DNA of 64,000 nucleotides from JANXQG01 sp964615095 (GTDB lineage: Bacteria; Planctomycetota; Planctomycetia; Pirellulales; Thermoguttaceae). Position numbers and translations under genes: made by a program. Each line of letters begins with the position of its first letter. Position 1 is the first letter of the stretch. The stretch lies in assembly GCA_964615095.1 (NCBI GenBank), contig CAZTPX010000016.1:1-64000 (forward strand), written 5' to 3'. Under the pieces are notes generated by a model that did no database searches, had not been told where the DNA came from, and saw nothing but the letters and a program-made list of their open reading frames with translations. Below are positions 35,374 to 42,931 of the stretch, in pieces.

Positions 35374-35811
35374 ACGATCTCCGAATTGTGGCGACAGGTT
35401 TCAGTGCCAAACGCCTACTGGGAGTTTTACTCCCCAAACTCCAGAATTTGTTCGACCGAATTATACGCAAATTGGGCGGCAGGCAACCATCCACAGAACA
35501 GGAGCCGATGCTCCAGTCTCGCCCCCAGCCGCCACGGGGGCTTTCCGAACAAGTGGTTTCCTGCCAAAATTGTCATGCATCGCCAAGGAACTTCTCAACC
35601 ACTCGCCAAAGAACCGTCGTAGGTCAGGCTTTCCTGCCTGACTCGTCGCCACTCTCAGGCTGGAAAGCCCGACCTACTTAGAATCCTGGCGGGTGGTTAG
35701 CTTCTTTAGTATAGAATATGGCTACCAAGCAAGATAGTGTTGTTGGGAAAAATGGACAAACAAGGGATAATTGGTTGTCTTGAATAAGAACACTGACCCG
35801 AGAGGGGTTTC
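35374..35811. other. Divergent control region between metal operon and DtxR gene
   Basis: 438 bases. It must hold the promoters of the minus-strand HMA/ATPase operon and of the plus-strand regulator. CCTGCCAAAAT at 35560-35570 is identical to half of the palindrome upstream of the NRAMP gene. A long palindromic repeat occupies 35597-35704. The 100 bases before the regulator are AT-rich, with TAGTATAGAATATGG at about 35707-35721 as a possible -10 area. Confidence 0.55.
35597..35704. repeat. Palindromic repeat family GTAGGTCAGGCT, copy 1
   Basis: The core 35618-35677 has GTCAGGCTTTCCTGCCTGAC and the inverted CTCAGGCTGGAAAGCCCGAC. Imperfect outer arms continue the symmetry: AACCACTCGCCAAAGAAC on the left and ATCCTGGCGGGTGGTTAG on the right. 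The core and parts of both outer arms recur at 63363-63475. Element length is about 108 bases and there is no coding capacity. Confidence 0.75.
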
Positions 35812-36465
35812 ATGGAAAGCGTTACGGTAGAAAACTATCTCAAGGCAATCTACCAACTGTCCGACGCCTCGGGCGGTGTCCCGACCGGCGAGCTGGCTCG
35901 CCGCCTGGAGATCACGCCGGGCAGCGTTACGTTGATGCTTCAGCGGCTGGCCGAGGCGGGGCTAGTGAAGTATGCTGCCCATCAAGGCGTTCGCCTCACC
36001 AAGAAGGGCCAGAAGGTGGCAATTCGCGTCGTGCGCAACCACCGCCTGCTCGAACTCTACCTTACCAATACCTTGGGACTCCCTTGGGATGAGGTACACG
36101 AGGAAGCCGAAAATCTGGAGCACGCCGTTTCCGACCGATTGGTGGCCCGCATTGACGAATACCTGGGGCATCCCGCCCGCGATCCCCACGGAGACCCGAT
36201 TCCCGACGCCGACGGCAAGATGAGGACCAGGGAGGGAACTCCTTTGGCTGAGTGCATCGCCAAGACTCCCTTTGTGCTGTTGCGCGTGCCGGATCGGTCG
36301 CCCGATTTTCTTCGCTACCTCCGCGACAGCGGTTTGATGGTTGGCGCGGATGGGACCGTGCTAGAAAACCAGCCCTCGGCTGGCATTGTAACGCTTGAGG
36401 TCGGTGGCCGCACGATCAGCTTGAGCCGGGAAATGGCGGCCAGCATCCTGGTCCGCCCGCTGTAA
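35812..36465 (+). CDS. DtxR/MntR-family metal-dependent transcriptional regulator
   Basis: 217 aa, the three-domain DtxR/IdeR length rather than short MntR. The N-terminal winged helix is SVTVENYLKAIYQLSD, then TPGSVTLMLQRLAEAGLVKY. The metal-binding/dimerisation domain shows NHRLLELYLTNTLGLPWDEV, HEEAENLEHAVSDRLVARID, and LGHPARDPHGDPIPD. The C-terminal FeoA/SH3-like domain is PFVLLRVPDRSPDFLRYLRD and beyond. The His/Glu ligand positions (HEEAENLEH) are conserved. Such regulators bind DNA with Mn(II) or Fe(II). Placed between a metal-efflux operon and an NRAMP importer, it is the likely regulator of both. Confidence 0.93.
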   Translation: MESVTVENYLKAIYQLSDASGGVPTGELARRLEITPGSVTLMLQRLAEAGLVKYAAHQGVRLTKKGQKVAIRVVRNHRLLELYLTNTLGLPWDEVHEEAENLEHAVSDRLVARIDEYLGHPARDPHGDPIPDADGKMRTREGTPLAECIAKTPFVLLRVPDRSPDFLRYLRDSGLMVGADGTVLENQPSAGIVTLEVGGRTISLSREMAASILVRPL

Positions 36466-36726
36466 TCCCCCGGTTCACGATTCCTTCGGCAGGAAATGGA
36501 ACAGGAGCGAAAGCTTCTTCCACGCGGTTGCACCCAGCCTGCGGATTTGCGGCGGCGGTCGTGTTTCATACCCCTTGGAGGGTATGTGTGCCCTGGGGCC
36601 CCGAAAAATCCAACCGCGCCCTCTTGCCGCCCCCACGCGACGCCCCTATTATTGTTTTCGACCGATATTTTTGTATGCCAAATCTTTATTTTTGAACAAC
36701 ATAAATTCTACTATTGGGAAAACAAA

Positions 36727-37767
36727 ATGCAACGCTCGAAACCAGCTCCTGCCGGCTTTACGCTCGTCGAACTCCTGGTGGTTATCGCCATTATCGGCAT
36801 CCTCATCGGCCTGCTCCTGCCGGCAGTCAACGCGGCGCGGGAGGCGGGTCGTCGCACGCAATGCGCCAACAATCTCAAGCAGATCGGCCTGGCCCTGCTC
36901 AACTTCGAGGGCAACTATGGCGCCTTCCCGCAAGCCTTCAGGCCGTTCCCCGTTCCCGATCCTGCGGCGCCTAGCGGGACGGGCAGCTACGGTCCTTCGG
37001 CGTTCCTCCTGATCCTGCCCTTTATGGAATACAACAGCGTGTATCGGCAGATCAACCTTACCAAGGCGGCCCTCGATCCTGTGAACATGCCGCCCAAAAA
37101 CCCGGCCTACTCGACCGCCATCCCGACGTTCCTCTGCCCTTCTGCCCCGGGCAACCCCACGGTCGATTACTCGGCAGAGTTGAGTAACAGCTTCAACAAC
37201 TTCGGGGTCAGCGTCAGCTTCGCGCCGGGGCTGATTTTCGGGCGCACCGACTACGCCCCGGACGCCGGGATGCAGGCGGACCTGCCGGGCATCAGCATCA
37301 ATGCGGGCGCCTCGATCATTTGCGAACCGCCGGACGGCCCGGTGCGCGTCGCCCAAATCACCGATGGCATGTCCCACACGTTCCTGGTCAACGAAGACGC
37401 AGGGCGGCCGGGTTGGTACGGAAGCCAAGGCGCGGCGGCGGTGTCGGGCTACACGGGCGCGAGCGGAACTGCGCCTCAAGGCGGAGGAGCATGGGCCGAC
37501 CCGCTCAACTACATCGCCACCAACGGCAGTGATCTGAGCGGGTCCGGCATCGCCGCCGGTGGCGGGTTCATGGGAATCCCCGTAGCGCCGTGGACCTGCG
37601 CCAACGGCTGTTCTAACGACAGCGAAATCTTCGCCTTTCACCCTGGAGGGAGCAACACGCTGTTCGGAGACGGGTCGGTGCAGTTCGTTATAAACCAACT
37701 GACGATGAATCAGGTCCAGGCCTTGCTCAGTCGCGCCGGGGGCGAGTTCATCAACTTCGATTACTAA
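36727..37767 (+). CDS. DUF1559 protein with type II secretion pseudopilin-like N-terminus
   Basis: 346 aa from the ATG at 36727 (MQRSKPAPAGFTLVELLVVI). The class III prepilin signal is PAGFTLVELLVVIAIIG, cleaved after the Gly with N-methyl-Phe. It continues LLLPAVNAAREAGRRTQCAN and NNLKQIGLALLNFEGNYGAF, the hallmark of planctomycete DUF1559 proteins. The C-terminal H-X9-DG region is FHPGGSNTLFGDGSVQFV. An upstream in-frame extension has no homology and was rejected. These proteins occur in dozens of copies per genome, probably as minor pilins or surface fibre components. A small lipoprotein gene follows after 14 bp, the usual pairing. Confidence 0.94.
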   Translation: MQRSKPAPAGFTLVELLVVIAIIGILIGLLLPAVNAAREAGRRTQCANNLKQIGLALLNFEGNYGAFPQAFRPFPVPDPAAPSGTGSYGPSAFLLILPFMEYNSVYRQINLTKAALDPVNMPPKNPAYSTAIPTFLCPSAPGNPTVDYSAELSNSFNNFGVSVSFAPGLIFGRTDYAPDAGMQADLPGISINAGASIICEPPDGPVRVAQITDGMSHTFLVNEDAGRPGWYGSQGAAAVSGYTGASGTAPQGGGAWADPLNYIATNGSDLSGSGIAAGGGFMGIPVAPWTCANGCSNDSEIFAFHPGGSNTLFGDGSVQFVINQLTMNQVQALLSRAGGEFINFDY

Positions 37768-37781
37768 GGGGGTATCCGGGC

Positions 37782-38198
37782 ATGAAGAAGGTCGTCCTCT
37801 GCCAGATGGCGGCACTGACGCTGGCCTGTGCCTCGTGCAGCAACAACAACCAATATCCGGTGTCGGGCAAGGTGACGTACCACGGTTCCCCGGCATCCGG
37901 CGCTACGGTCTACTTCCGTCGTCCGGGCGGCGACGCCATGAACGACCACGCGATTATGGGCATCGTGCAGGAGGACGGCTCCTTTGAACTCGTCTCCGGC
38001 TTGCCAGGCAAAGGCGCTCCGCCCGGCGCGTACGATGTCCTGATCGAATGGAGGCGCCTTAGCGGCCCGAGCAGGGGGCGTCCGCACCAGGTCCCCGACG
38101 TGCTGAAAGGCCGCTATGCCGACCCAAAACGCCCTCTCCTTCACGTCACGGTGGAGGCCAAAGCCACGAACCTGCCCCCGTTTGAACTGATCGACTGA
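37782..38198 (+). CDS. Small secreted lipoprotein-like protein paired with DUF1559
   Basis: 138 aa. The signal is MKKVVLCQMAALTLACASCS, with a Cys suitable for lipidation, although the lipobox is not perfect. The rest is a beta-sandwich resembling carboxypeptidase regulatory domains: YPVSGKVTYHGSPASGATVY, IVQEDGSFELVSGLPGKGAP and PPGAYDVLIEWRR. Such proteins follow DUF1559 genes repeatedly in planctomycetes. AAGGGGG lies about 10 bases upstream of the start. The function is unknown; a surface structural role is likely. Confidence 0.85.
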   Translation: MKKVVLCQMAALTLACASCSNNNQYPVSGKVTYHGSPASGATVYFRRPGGDAMNDHAIMGIVQEDGSFELVSGLPGKGAPPGAYDVLIEWRRLSGPSRGRPHQVPDVLKGRYADPKRPLLHVTVEAKATNLPPFELID

Positions 38199-38250
38199 TC
38201 GAATGGGTTTGCGGTTCTTCGCATTCGTGCTAAACTTGGAGCAGCGTATT

Positions 38251-38286
38251 TTTTGGGCCAAATAAGGCATTTTGGCCTGCCAAAAT
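38251..38286 (+). promoter_or_regulatory. Tandem palindromic operator candidates upstream of the NRAMP gene
   Basis: Two adjacent dyads lie 30-65 bases before the start codon. TTTGGGCCAAA (38252-38262) has 5-base arms. ATTTTGGCCTGCCAAAAT (38269-38286) is a perfect 8-base dyad with a 2-base centre. CCTGCCAAAAT recurs at 35560-35570 in the divergent region of the metal-ATPase operon, and a 13/18 match (ATTTTTGTATGCCAAATC) lies at 36667-36684 before the DUF1559 gene. The position fits an operator for the DtxR-type regulator at 35812; this is inference. Confidence 0.5.
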
Positions 38287-38315
38287 GAGTTTCCAGTGAC
38301 TGCAGGAGGTCGATC

Positions 38316-39809
38316 GTGGCTTGGTCCAAGGGTGGTGGAAAGACGAAACCCGCGAGCACGCTTCGGCCGGCCGATGGTTTGTCGTCCAGCGAGGAAGACC
38401 GGAGCGGCGGAATTGCCATTGCTGCGGCGGACGGCCACGTCTCCTTGGAAGGCGTGCATGGCAGCGTGAAACTGCCCGACCATGAAGCCGGCTTCTGGCG
38501 GCAGTGGTGGGCGTTTTCCGGACCGGCGGTCCTGGTCAGCGTGGGCTATATGGACCCGGGCAACTGGGGCACCGACCTGCAAGCCGGCGCCCAGTTCAAG
38601 TTTGGTCTCTTGTGGGTCGTGGGGATGGCCAGCCTGATGGCCATCTTCATGCAAGTGATCTCCGCCCGTCTGGGCGTCGTGACCGGCAAAGACCTTGCCC
38701 AATGTTGCCGCGACTGGTATCCGCGCTGGACCCGCTGGCCTAACTGGCTGTTGTGCGAACTGGCCATCGGCGCATGCGATCTGGCCGAGGTGCTAGGCAG
38801 CGCCGTGGCCCTGAACCTCATGTTCCACATCCCCCTGCTGTGGGCGGTGATCATCACGGGGTTGGATGTATTGTTGCTCTTGGGACTGCAGCGGTTTGGG
38901 ATGCGGACCATCGAGGCCGTCGTTCTGCTGCTCGTGGCGACCATGACGGTGTGCTACTTCATCGAGATTTTCGTTCTTCCGCAAACGCAGCCGAGCTTTG
39001 CCGAAATGGGGCTGGCCCTGGTAAGTCCGAGCTTTCGCAATGTACAGGGGATCTTCGACAAGGACATGCTCGTATTGGCCATCGGCATCATTGGGGCCAC
39101 GGTCATGCCGCACAACCTTTACCTGCATTCGGCCCTGGTGCAGACGCGCAGGCTGGGAAAGGACGAACGGTCGATTCGCCGCGGGATCCACTTCAACACG
39201 ATCGACTCGGTCGTGGCCTTGACCATTGCCTTCTTCGTCAACGCCGCTATCCTGGTGCTGGCAGCGATGGTGTTTTTCGGCAAAGAGAGCGTTGCCGTAT
39301 CGGGCGGCCAGATCGTGACTTTTTCCCGCGACAGCGATTGGATTCGCATCGCTTACCTGACGCTTGCGCCGCTGTTGGGAACGGTCGCCGCCAGCACGCT
39401 GTTCGTCGTGGCCCTGTTCGCCAGCGGGCAGAGCAGCACGATCACCGGCACGCTCGCCGGGCAGGTGGTGATGGAGGGGTTCATGCACTGGCGGATTTCT
39501 CCCTGGGTGCGACGGTTGATCACGCGCACGTTGGCCATTCTGCCGGCGGTCTTCGTGATCGGCCTGCGCGGCGACAGCAGCGTGACAAATCTGCTCTGTC
39601 TCAGCCAGGTCGTACTTGCGCTACAACTCCCCTTTGCCATGTTCCCGCTCTTGTTGTTCACGTCTTCCCACAAGAGAATGGGCAGATGGAAACTCGGTCG
39701 GTTCTTGTTGATCGCCGGTTGGGGCAGTGCCCTTTTGATTACGGCCATGGACATCTTCGCTTTGCCGGACTCGCTGCAAGCGGCCTGGAAAGTCGTCATG
39801 GGTCGATGA
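38316..39809 (+). CDS. NRAMP-family divalent metal (Mn/Fe) transporter
   Basis: 497 aa, starting at a GTG (38316) that has AGGAGGT 5 bases upstream. The soluble N-terminal tail of about 55 residues is followed by about 11 membrane helices. The NRAMP signature residues are present: GYMDPGNWGTDLQAG (DPGN in helix 1) and GATVMPHNLYLHSALVQTR (MPHN in helix 6). NRAMP proteins import Mn(II) or Fe(II) by proton symport. The tandem dyads just upstream and the nearby DtxR-type gene suggest repression under metal-replete conditions. Confidence 0.95.
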   Translation: MAWSKGGGKTKPASTLRPADGLSSSEEDRSGGIAIAAADGHVSLEGVHGSVKLPDHEAGFWRQWWAFSGPAVLVSVGYMDPGNWGTDLQAGAQFKFGLLWVVGMASLMAIFMQVISARLGVVTGKDLAQCCRDWYPRWTRWPNWLLCELAIGACDLAEVLGSAVALNLMFHIPLLWAVIITGLDVLLLLGLQRFGMRTIEAVVLLLVATMTVCYFIEIFVLPQTQPSFAEMGLALVSPSFRNVQGIFDKDMLVLAIGIIGATVMPHNLYLHSALVQTRRLGKDERSIRRGIHFNTIDSVVALTIAFFVNAAILVLAAMVFFGKESVAVSGGQIVTFSRDSDWIRIAYLTLAPLLGTVAASTLFVVALFASGQSSTITGTLAGQVVMEGFMHWRISPWVRRLITRTLAILPAVFVIGLRGDSSVTNLLCLSQVVLALQLPFAMFPLLLFTSSHKRMGRWKLGRFLLIAGWGSALLITAMDIFALPDSLQAAWKVVMGR

Positions 39810-39826
39810 CGGTGCTTCTGTCGACC

Positions 39827-41020
39827 TCACAACTGCAGTTGCAGGGCGTCGGCGGCCGACGGGTAGTGCGCGAGTTCGGTGAACGGATTGCAACTCAGGG
39901 CCGAAGGATGGGGCATGCTCTGCATCCAGGGCGCTACGCCACCCGCGGTCCGAAACTCATCAAAGCAGCGCACAAAAGCCTCGACAATCACCGGATCGAA
40001 GTGGGCCCCCGACTCCGCCAGGATGGTTTCATAGGCCTCGTCCGGCGGCATGGACGGCTTGTACACCCGCCGCGACGTCAAGGCGTCGTACACGTCGGCC
40101 AGGGCCACGATCCGTGCGGAAAGCGGGATCGCCTGGCCAGCAAGGCCTTCGCAATAGCCGCTGCCGTCGAACTTCTCGTGGTGGTAGCGGGCGATTTCCG
40201 CGGCCATGTCCATGAAGCTGCCGCGGCCCACGTAGTCGCGGGCCTGTTCCAGGGTTTCGGCCCCGGCCAGTACATGACGCTTCATGATCTCGATTTCTTC
40301 CGCATCGAGCCGACTCGGCTTCTGCAAGATGGCGTCGGGGACGGCCACCTTGCCTATGTCGTGCAGGGGACTGGAGCGGTAGAGGTTCTGCAGGAAGCGA
40401 TCGTCGATGATGTCCACGTACGGCCCGCGCTCACCCAGGTCCACGGCCAGCGTTTGCGCGTAGTAGCGCATGCGGAGCACGTGTTCGCCGGTTTCCGTAT
40501 CGCGCGAATCGGTCAAGCGGGCCAGGGCGAAGACCGTCATGTCCTGCGTCGCCGCCCACTGGCGGGTGCGCTGCTCAACCAGTTCCTCTAGGCCGTCGGC
40601 ATGAATCTGCAATTGCTCCTTGGCGGCCGAAAGCTCTCTCTGCGTGTTTCCCAGGCGGATATGCACACGCACTTTGGAGAGCAACTCGTCGTGGTTGAAC
40701 GGTTTGACTAGGTAATCGTCGGCCTGCGCCTCGTAGCCCTGGATCCGTTCCGCAGCCGAGCCCTTGCCGGAAACCAGGATGACCTGGATAAGCTGCCCCA
40801 CCTCGCTGGACTTGATGCGCCGGCACGTCTCGTAACCGTCGATGCCCGGCATCATGATATCCAGCAAGACGAGTTGCGGCTTGAAGACGGGCAACTTGGC
40901 GAGACATTCTTCGCCGCTGGCGGCCGTCTCCAGGTCGTGATCTTTCCGCAGAATGCGACGGAGGATGTCGACGTTCGTGGAAACATCGTCGACGATCAGG
41001 ATGCGGCCTTTGGCGCTCAT
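39827..41020 (-). CDS. Receiver plus HD-GYP domain protein (cyclic-di-GMP phosphodiesterase type)
   Basis: 397 aa. The receiver domain (residues 3-120) shows ILIVDDVSTNVDILRRIL, LVLLDIMMPGIDG with the phospho-Asp, and ADDYLVKPF. A helical linker at about 125-160 leads to the HD-GYP domain: RDTETGEHVLRMRYYAQTL, SPLHDIGKVAVPDAIL, KRHVLAGAETL and ARYHHEKFDGSGYCEGL. The GYP motif is GYC here, and the metal-binding HD and HHEK parts are intact. The receiver is almost identical to that of the hybrid kinase at 42931, showing recent duplication. It is the last gene of the signalling cluster and overlaps the kinase remnant by 4 bp. Confidence 0.93.
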   Translation of the reverse strand: MSAKGRILIVDDVSTNVDILRRILRKDHDLETAASGEECLAKLPVFKPQLVLLDIMMPGIDGYETCRRIKSSEVGQLIQVILVSGKGSAAERIQGYEAQADDYLVKPFNHDELLSKVRVHIRLGNTQRELSAAKEQLQIHADGLEELVEQRTRQWAATQDMTVFALARLTDSRDTETGEHVLRMRYYAQTLAVDLGERGPYVDIIDDRFLQNLYRSSPLHDIGKVAVPDAILQKPSRLDAEEIEIMKRHVLAGAETLEQARDYVGRGSFMDMAAEIARYHHEKFDGSGYCEGLAGQAIPLSARIVALADVYDALTSRRVYKPSMPPDEAYETILAESGAHFDPVIVEAFVRCFDEFRTAGGVAPWMQSMPHPSALSCNPFTELAHYPSAADALQLQL

Positions 41021-41205
41021 AGGTCTTCTCCATAGCTTGCCTGTGCCGCTGCAACGGCACGACCGCCGGCGGCCTCTTCCTCGAATTCTGTCATGCTGAA
41101 TTGTATGAACTTGCCGAGGAACAGTTCCAATTCATCCAACGGAACGCCGCGATTTTCATCGCGGAGACTGGTCACGCAGCGCTTGCTGAGACGACGGTTG
41201 CGATT
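41017..41205 (-). pseudogene. Histidine kinase ATPase-domain remnant (duplication scar)
   Basis: About 63 codons match the C-terminal part of the kinase at 42928-44175. The remnant reads SLRDENRGVPLDELELFLGK then FIQFSMTEF, against SVRDEGPGIPPDELELIFGK then FIQSSKTKS in the intact gene. Both end with a tail finishing GEDL or GEDP and overlap the next start codon by 4 bases. About 50 codons covering the G2 box are deleted in the remnant. The DNA is also clearly related on both sides of the deletion. Its upstream part overlaps, out of frame, the 3' end of the hybrid kinase gene. Confidence 0.8.
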
Positions 41206-42931
41206 CATGCTCATCGCTTCGATTTCGGACGATCCACCGGGCAACCGACGCCAGTAAAGTCTGCCGGTCGATCGGTTTCGTGACGTAGTCATCGCAACCG
41301 GCGTTCAGGCATAGCTGCCTGTCTTCCGCCATAGCGTGGGCCGTCAGGGAAATGATGGGGCCACCGTATCCATGTTCGCGAAGTGTACGCACCGCCGTAT
41401 AGCCATCCATGACCGGCATCTGCATGTCCATCAGGATCACGTCAAATGCCCGGCCGTGTTTCCAAGCGGCCAGCGCTTGTTCCAAGGCATGTCGTCCATT
41501 TTCGACTACGGTCACTTCGGCTCCCGCCTTTTTGAGCAGGAACGTTATCAGCCGTTGGTTGTCGGGGCCATCTTCGGCAAGCAAGATCCGGCAATCGAGG
41601 TGGATGGCCGCAACATTGGTTTCGCACGAACACCTTGCGGTGGGATCAATCGCTCCCGCAGGTCTCTCCAACAGCGGGATTTCCTCGATGTTGCCTACGG
41701 CAATCGTCAAGCTGAAGGTACTCCCTTGGCCGGGCACGCTCTCGACCCTGATGTTGCCGCCGAGCGTTTCCGCTAACCGCTTGCTGATCGTCAAGCCCAG
41801 CCCCGTTCCGCCGAATCGGCGCGTCGCCGAAGAGTCGCCTTGATTGAACGGCTGAAACAACTCGGAGATGGTTGTTGCCGATATGCCGATGCCCGTATCG
41901 ATGATGTCAAACCGAAGCATCGAGGGTCCGGAGAACTCCCGCACGAAGGAAGCCACGACACGCACCTTGCCTGTCTCGGTAAACTTGATGGCGTTGCCTA
42001 GCAGGTTGATGAGGATCTGACGCAAGCGGCGCGGATCGCTCCGAATCGAAACAGGAATGCTGCCGGCGCATTCGATCTCCAGCGGCAGCCCCTTCGCGTC
42101 GGCGCGAATTTGCATCAGTCCTGCGACTTCGGTCAAGATTTCTCTGGGCGAGCAACGGATCTGCTCGATCGTCAGCTTTCCCGCTTCGATCTTGGAAAGG
42201 TCAAGGATGTCATTGATCAGTTCCAGTAGATGGTTGCCATTTCGTTGGATGGTACGAATGGCCTCGATACGGTCTGGCAGCACACTGTTACTTTCGACCT
42301 CGTCAAGGAGCAGTTCGGCGAAGCCGAGAATCGCCGTCATCGGGGTGCGAATTTCATGGCTCATATTGGCCAGGAACTCGCTCTTCGCTCGTGTGGCGGC
42401 AACGGCGGCTGCGTTCGCCTCTTGGAGGACTACCGCCTGTTGTGTTAACTCCTCTTCCGCCTGTCGTCGCTGCTGGACTTCGTTGTACAGTTCCTGATTG
42501 GCTTTCATCAACTCATCGGTGCGCACTCCCAACGTCTCCTTGAGCTGTCTCTGTGCGACGGCCAGGCGCAAGTGGACTCGCACTTTGGAGAGCATTTCTT
42601 CGTGATCGAAAGGCTTGATCACGTAGTCGTCGGCCTGGGAGGCATAGCCGTTCAGTCTTTCCGCGAGTGAACCCTTGCCGGAAACAAGGATGACTTGTAT
42701 AGAGCCGCCACGATCACTCGCCTTGATTCGTCGGCACGTTTCGAATCCGTCGATGCCGGGCATCATGATGTCCAACAGCACAAGTTGCGGATCGAACGCG
42801 GCCAGCTTCGCCAGGCATTCCTCGCCGCTGGCGGCGGTTTCCAGGTCGTAATCTTTCCGCAGGATGCGGCGGAGGATGTCGACATTCGTGGGAACATCGT
42901 CGACGATCAGGATGCGGCCCTTCGTACTCAT
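41156..42931 (-). CDS. Hybrid sensor histidine kinase: receiver - HisKA - HATPase - receiver
   Basis: 591 aa from the ATG at 42931, which overlaps the stop of the upstream kinase by 4 bp. Receiver 1 (residues 3-120) has ILIVDDVPTNVDILRRIL and LVLLDIMMPGIDG. A coiled-coil linker leads to HisKA with SHEIRTPMTAILGFAELLL. The ATPase domain shows LINLLGNAIKFTETGKV, DIIDTGIGIS and GGTGLGLTISKRLAETLGG. Receiver 2 has ILLAEDGPDNQRLITFLL and VILMDMQMPVMDGYTAV. No membrane segment, so it is cytoplasmic and may be activated by phosphorylation of receiver 1. The last 16 codons (EHESQPSSQQALRDQSPR region) are read out of frame from kinase-remnant DNA. Confidence 0.92.
   Translation of the reverse strand: MSTKGRILIVDDVPTNVDILRRILRKDYDLETAASGEECLAKLAAFDPQLVLLDIMMPGIDGFETCRRIKASDRGGSIQVILVSGKGSLAERLNGYASQADDYVIKPFDHEEMLSKVRVHLRLAVAQRQLKETLGVRTDELMKANQELYNEVQQRRQAEEELTQQAVVLQEANAAAVAATRAKSEFLANMSHEIRTPMTAILGFAELLLDEVESNSVLPDRIEAIRTIQRNGNHLLELINDILDLSKIEAGKLTIEQIRCSPREILTEVAGLMQIRADAKGLPLEIECAGSIPVSIRSDPRRLRQILINLLGNAIKFTETGKVRVVASFVREFSGPSMLRFDIIDTGIGISATTISELFQPFNQGDSSATRRFGGTGLGLTISKRLAETLGGNIRVESVPGQGSTFSLTIAVGNIEEIPLLERPAGAIDPTARCSCETNVAAIHLDCRILLAEDGPDNQRLITFLLKKAGAEVTVVENGRHALEQALAAWKHGRAFDVILMDMQMPVMDGYTAVRTLREHGYGGPIISLTAHAMAEDRQLCLNAGCDDYVTKPIDRQTLLASVARWIVRNRSDEHESQPSSQQALRDQSPR

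Noticed and set aside
38753..40591. 612-codon plus-strand frame spanning the NRAMP 3' half and the HD-GYP gene
   Set aside because: It runs through two real genes in wrong frames and shows no motif.
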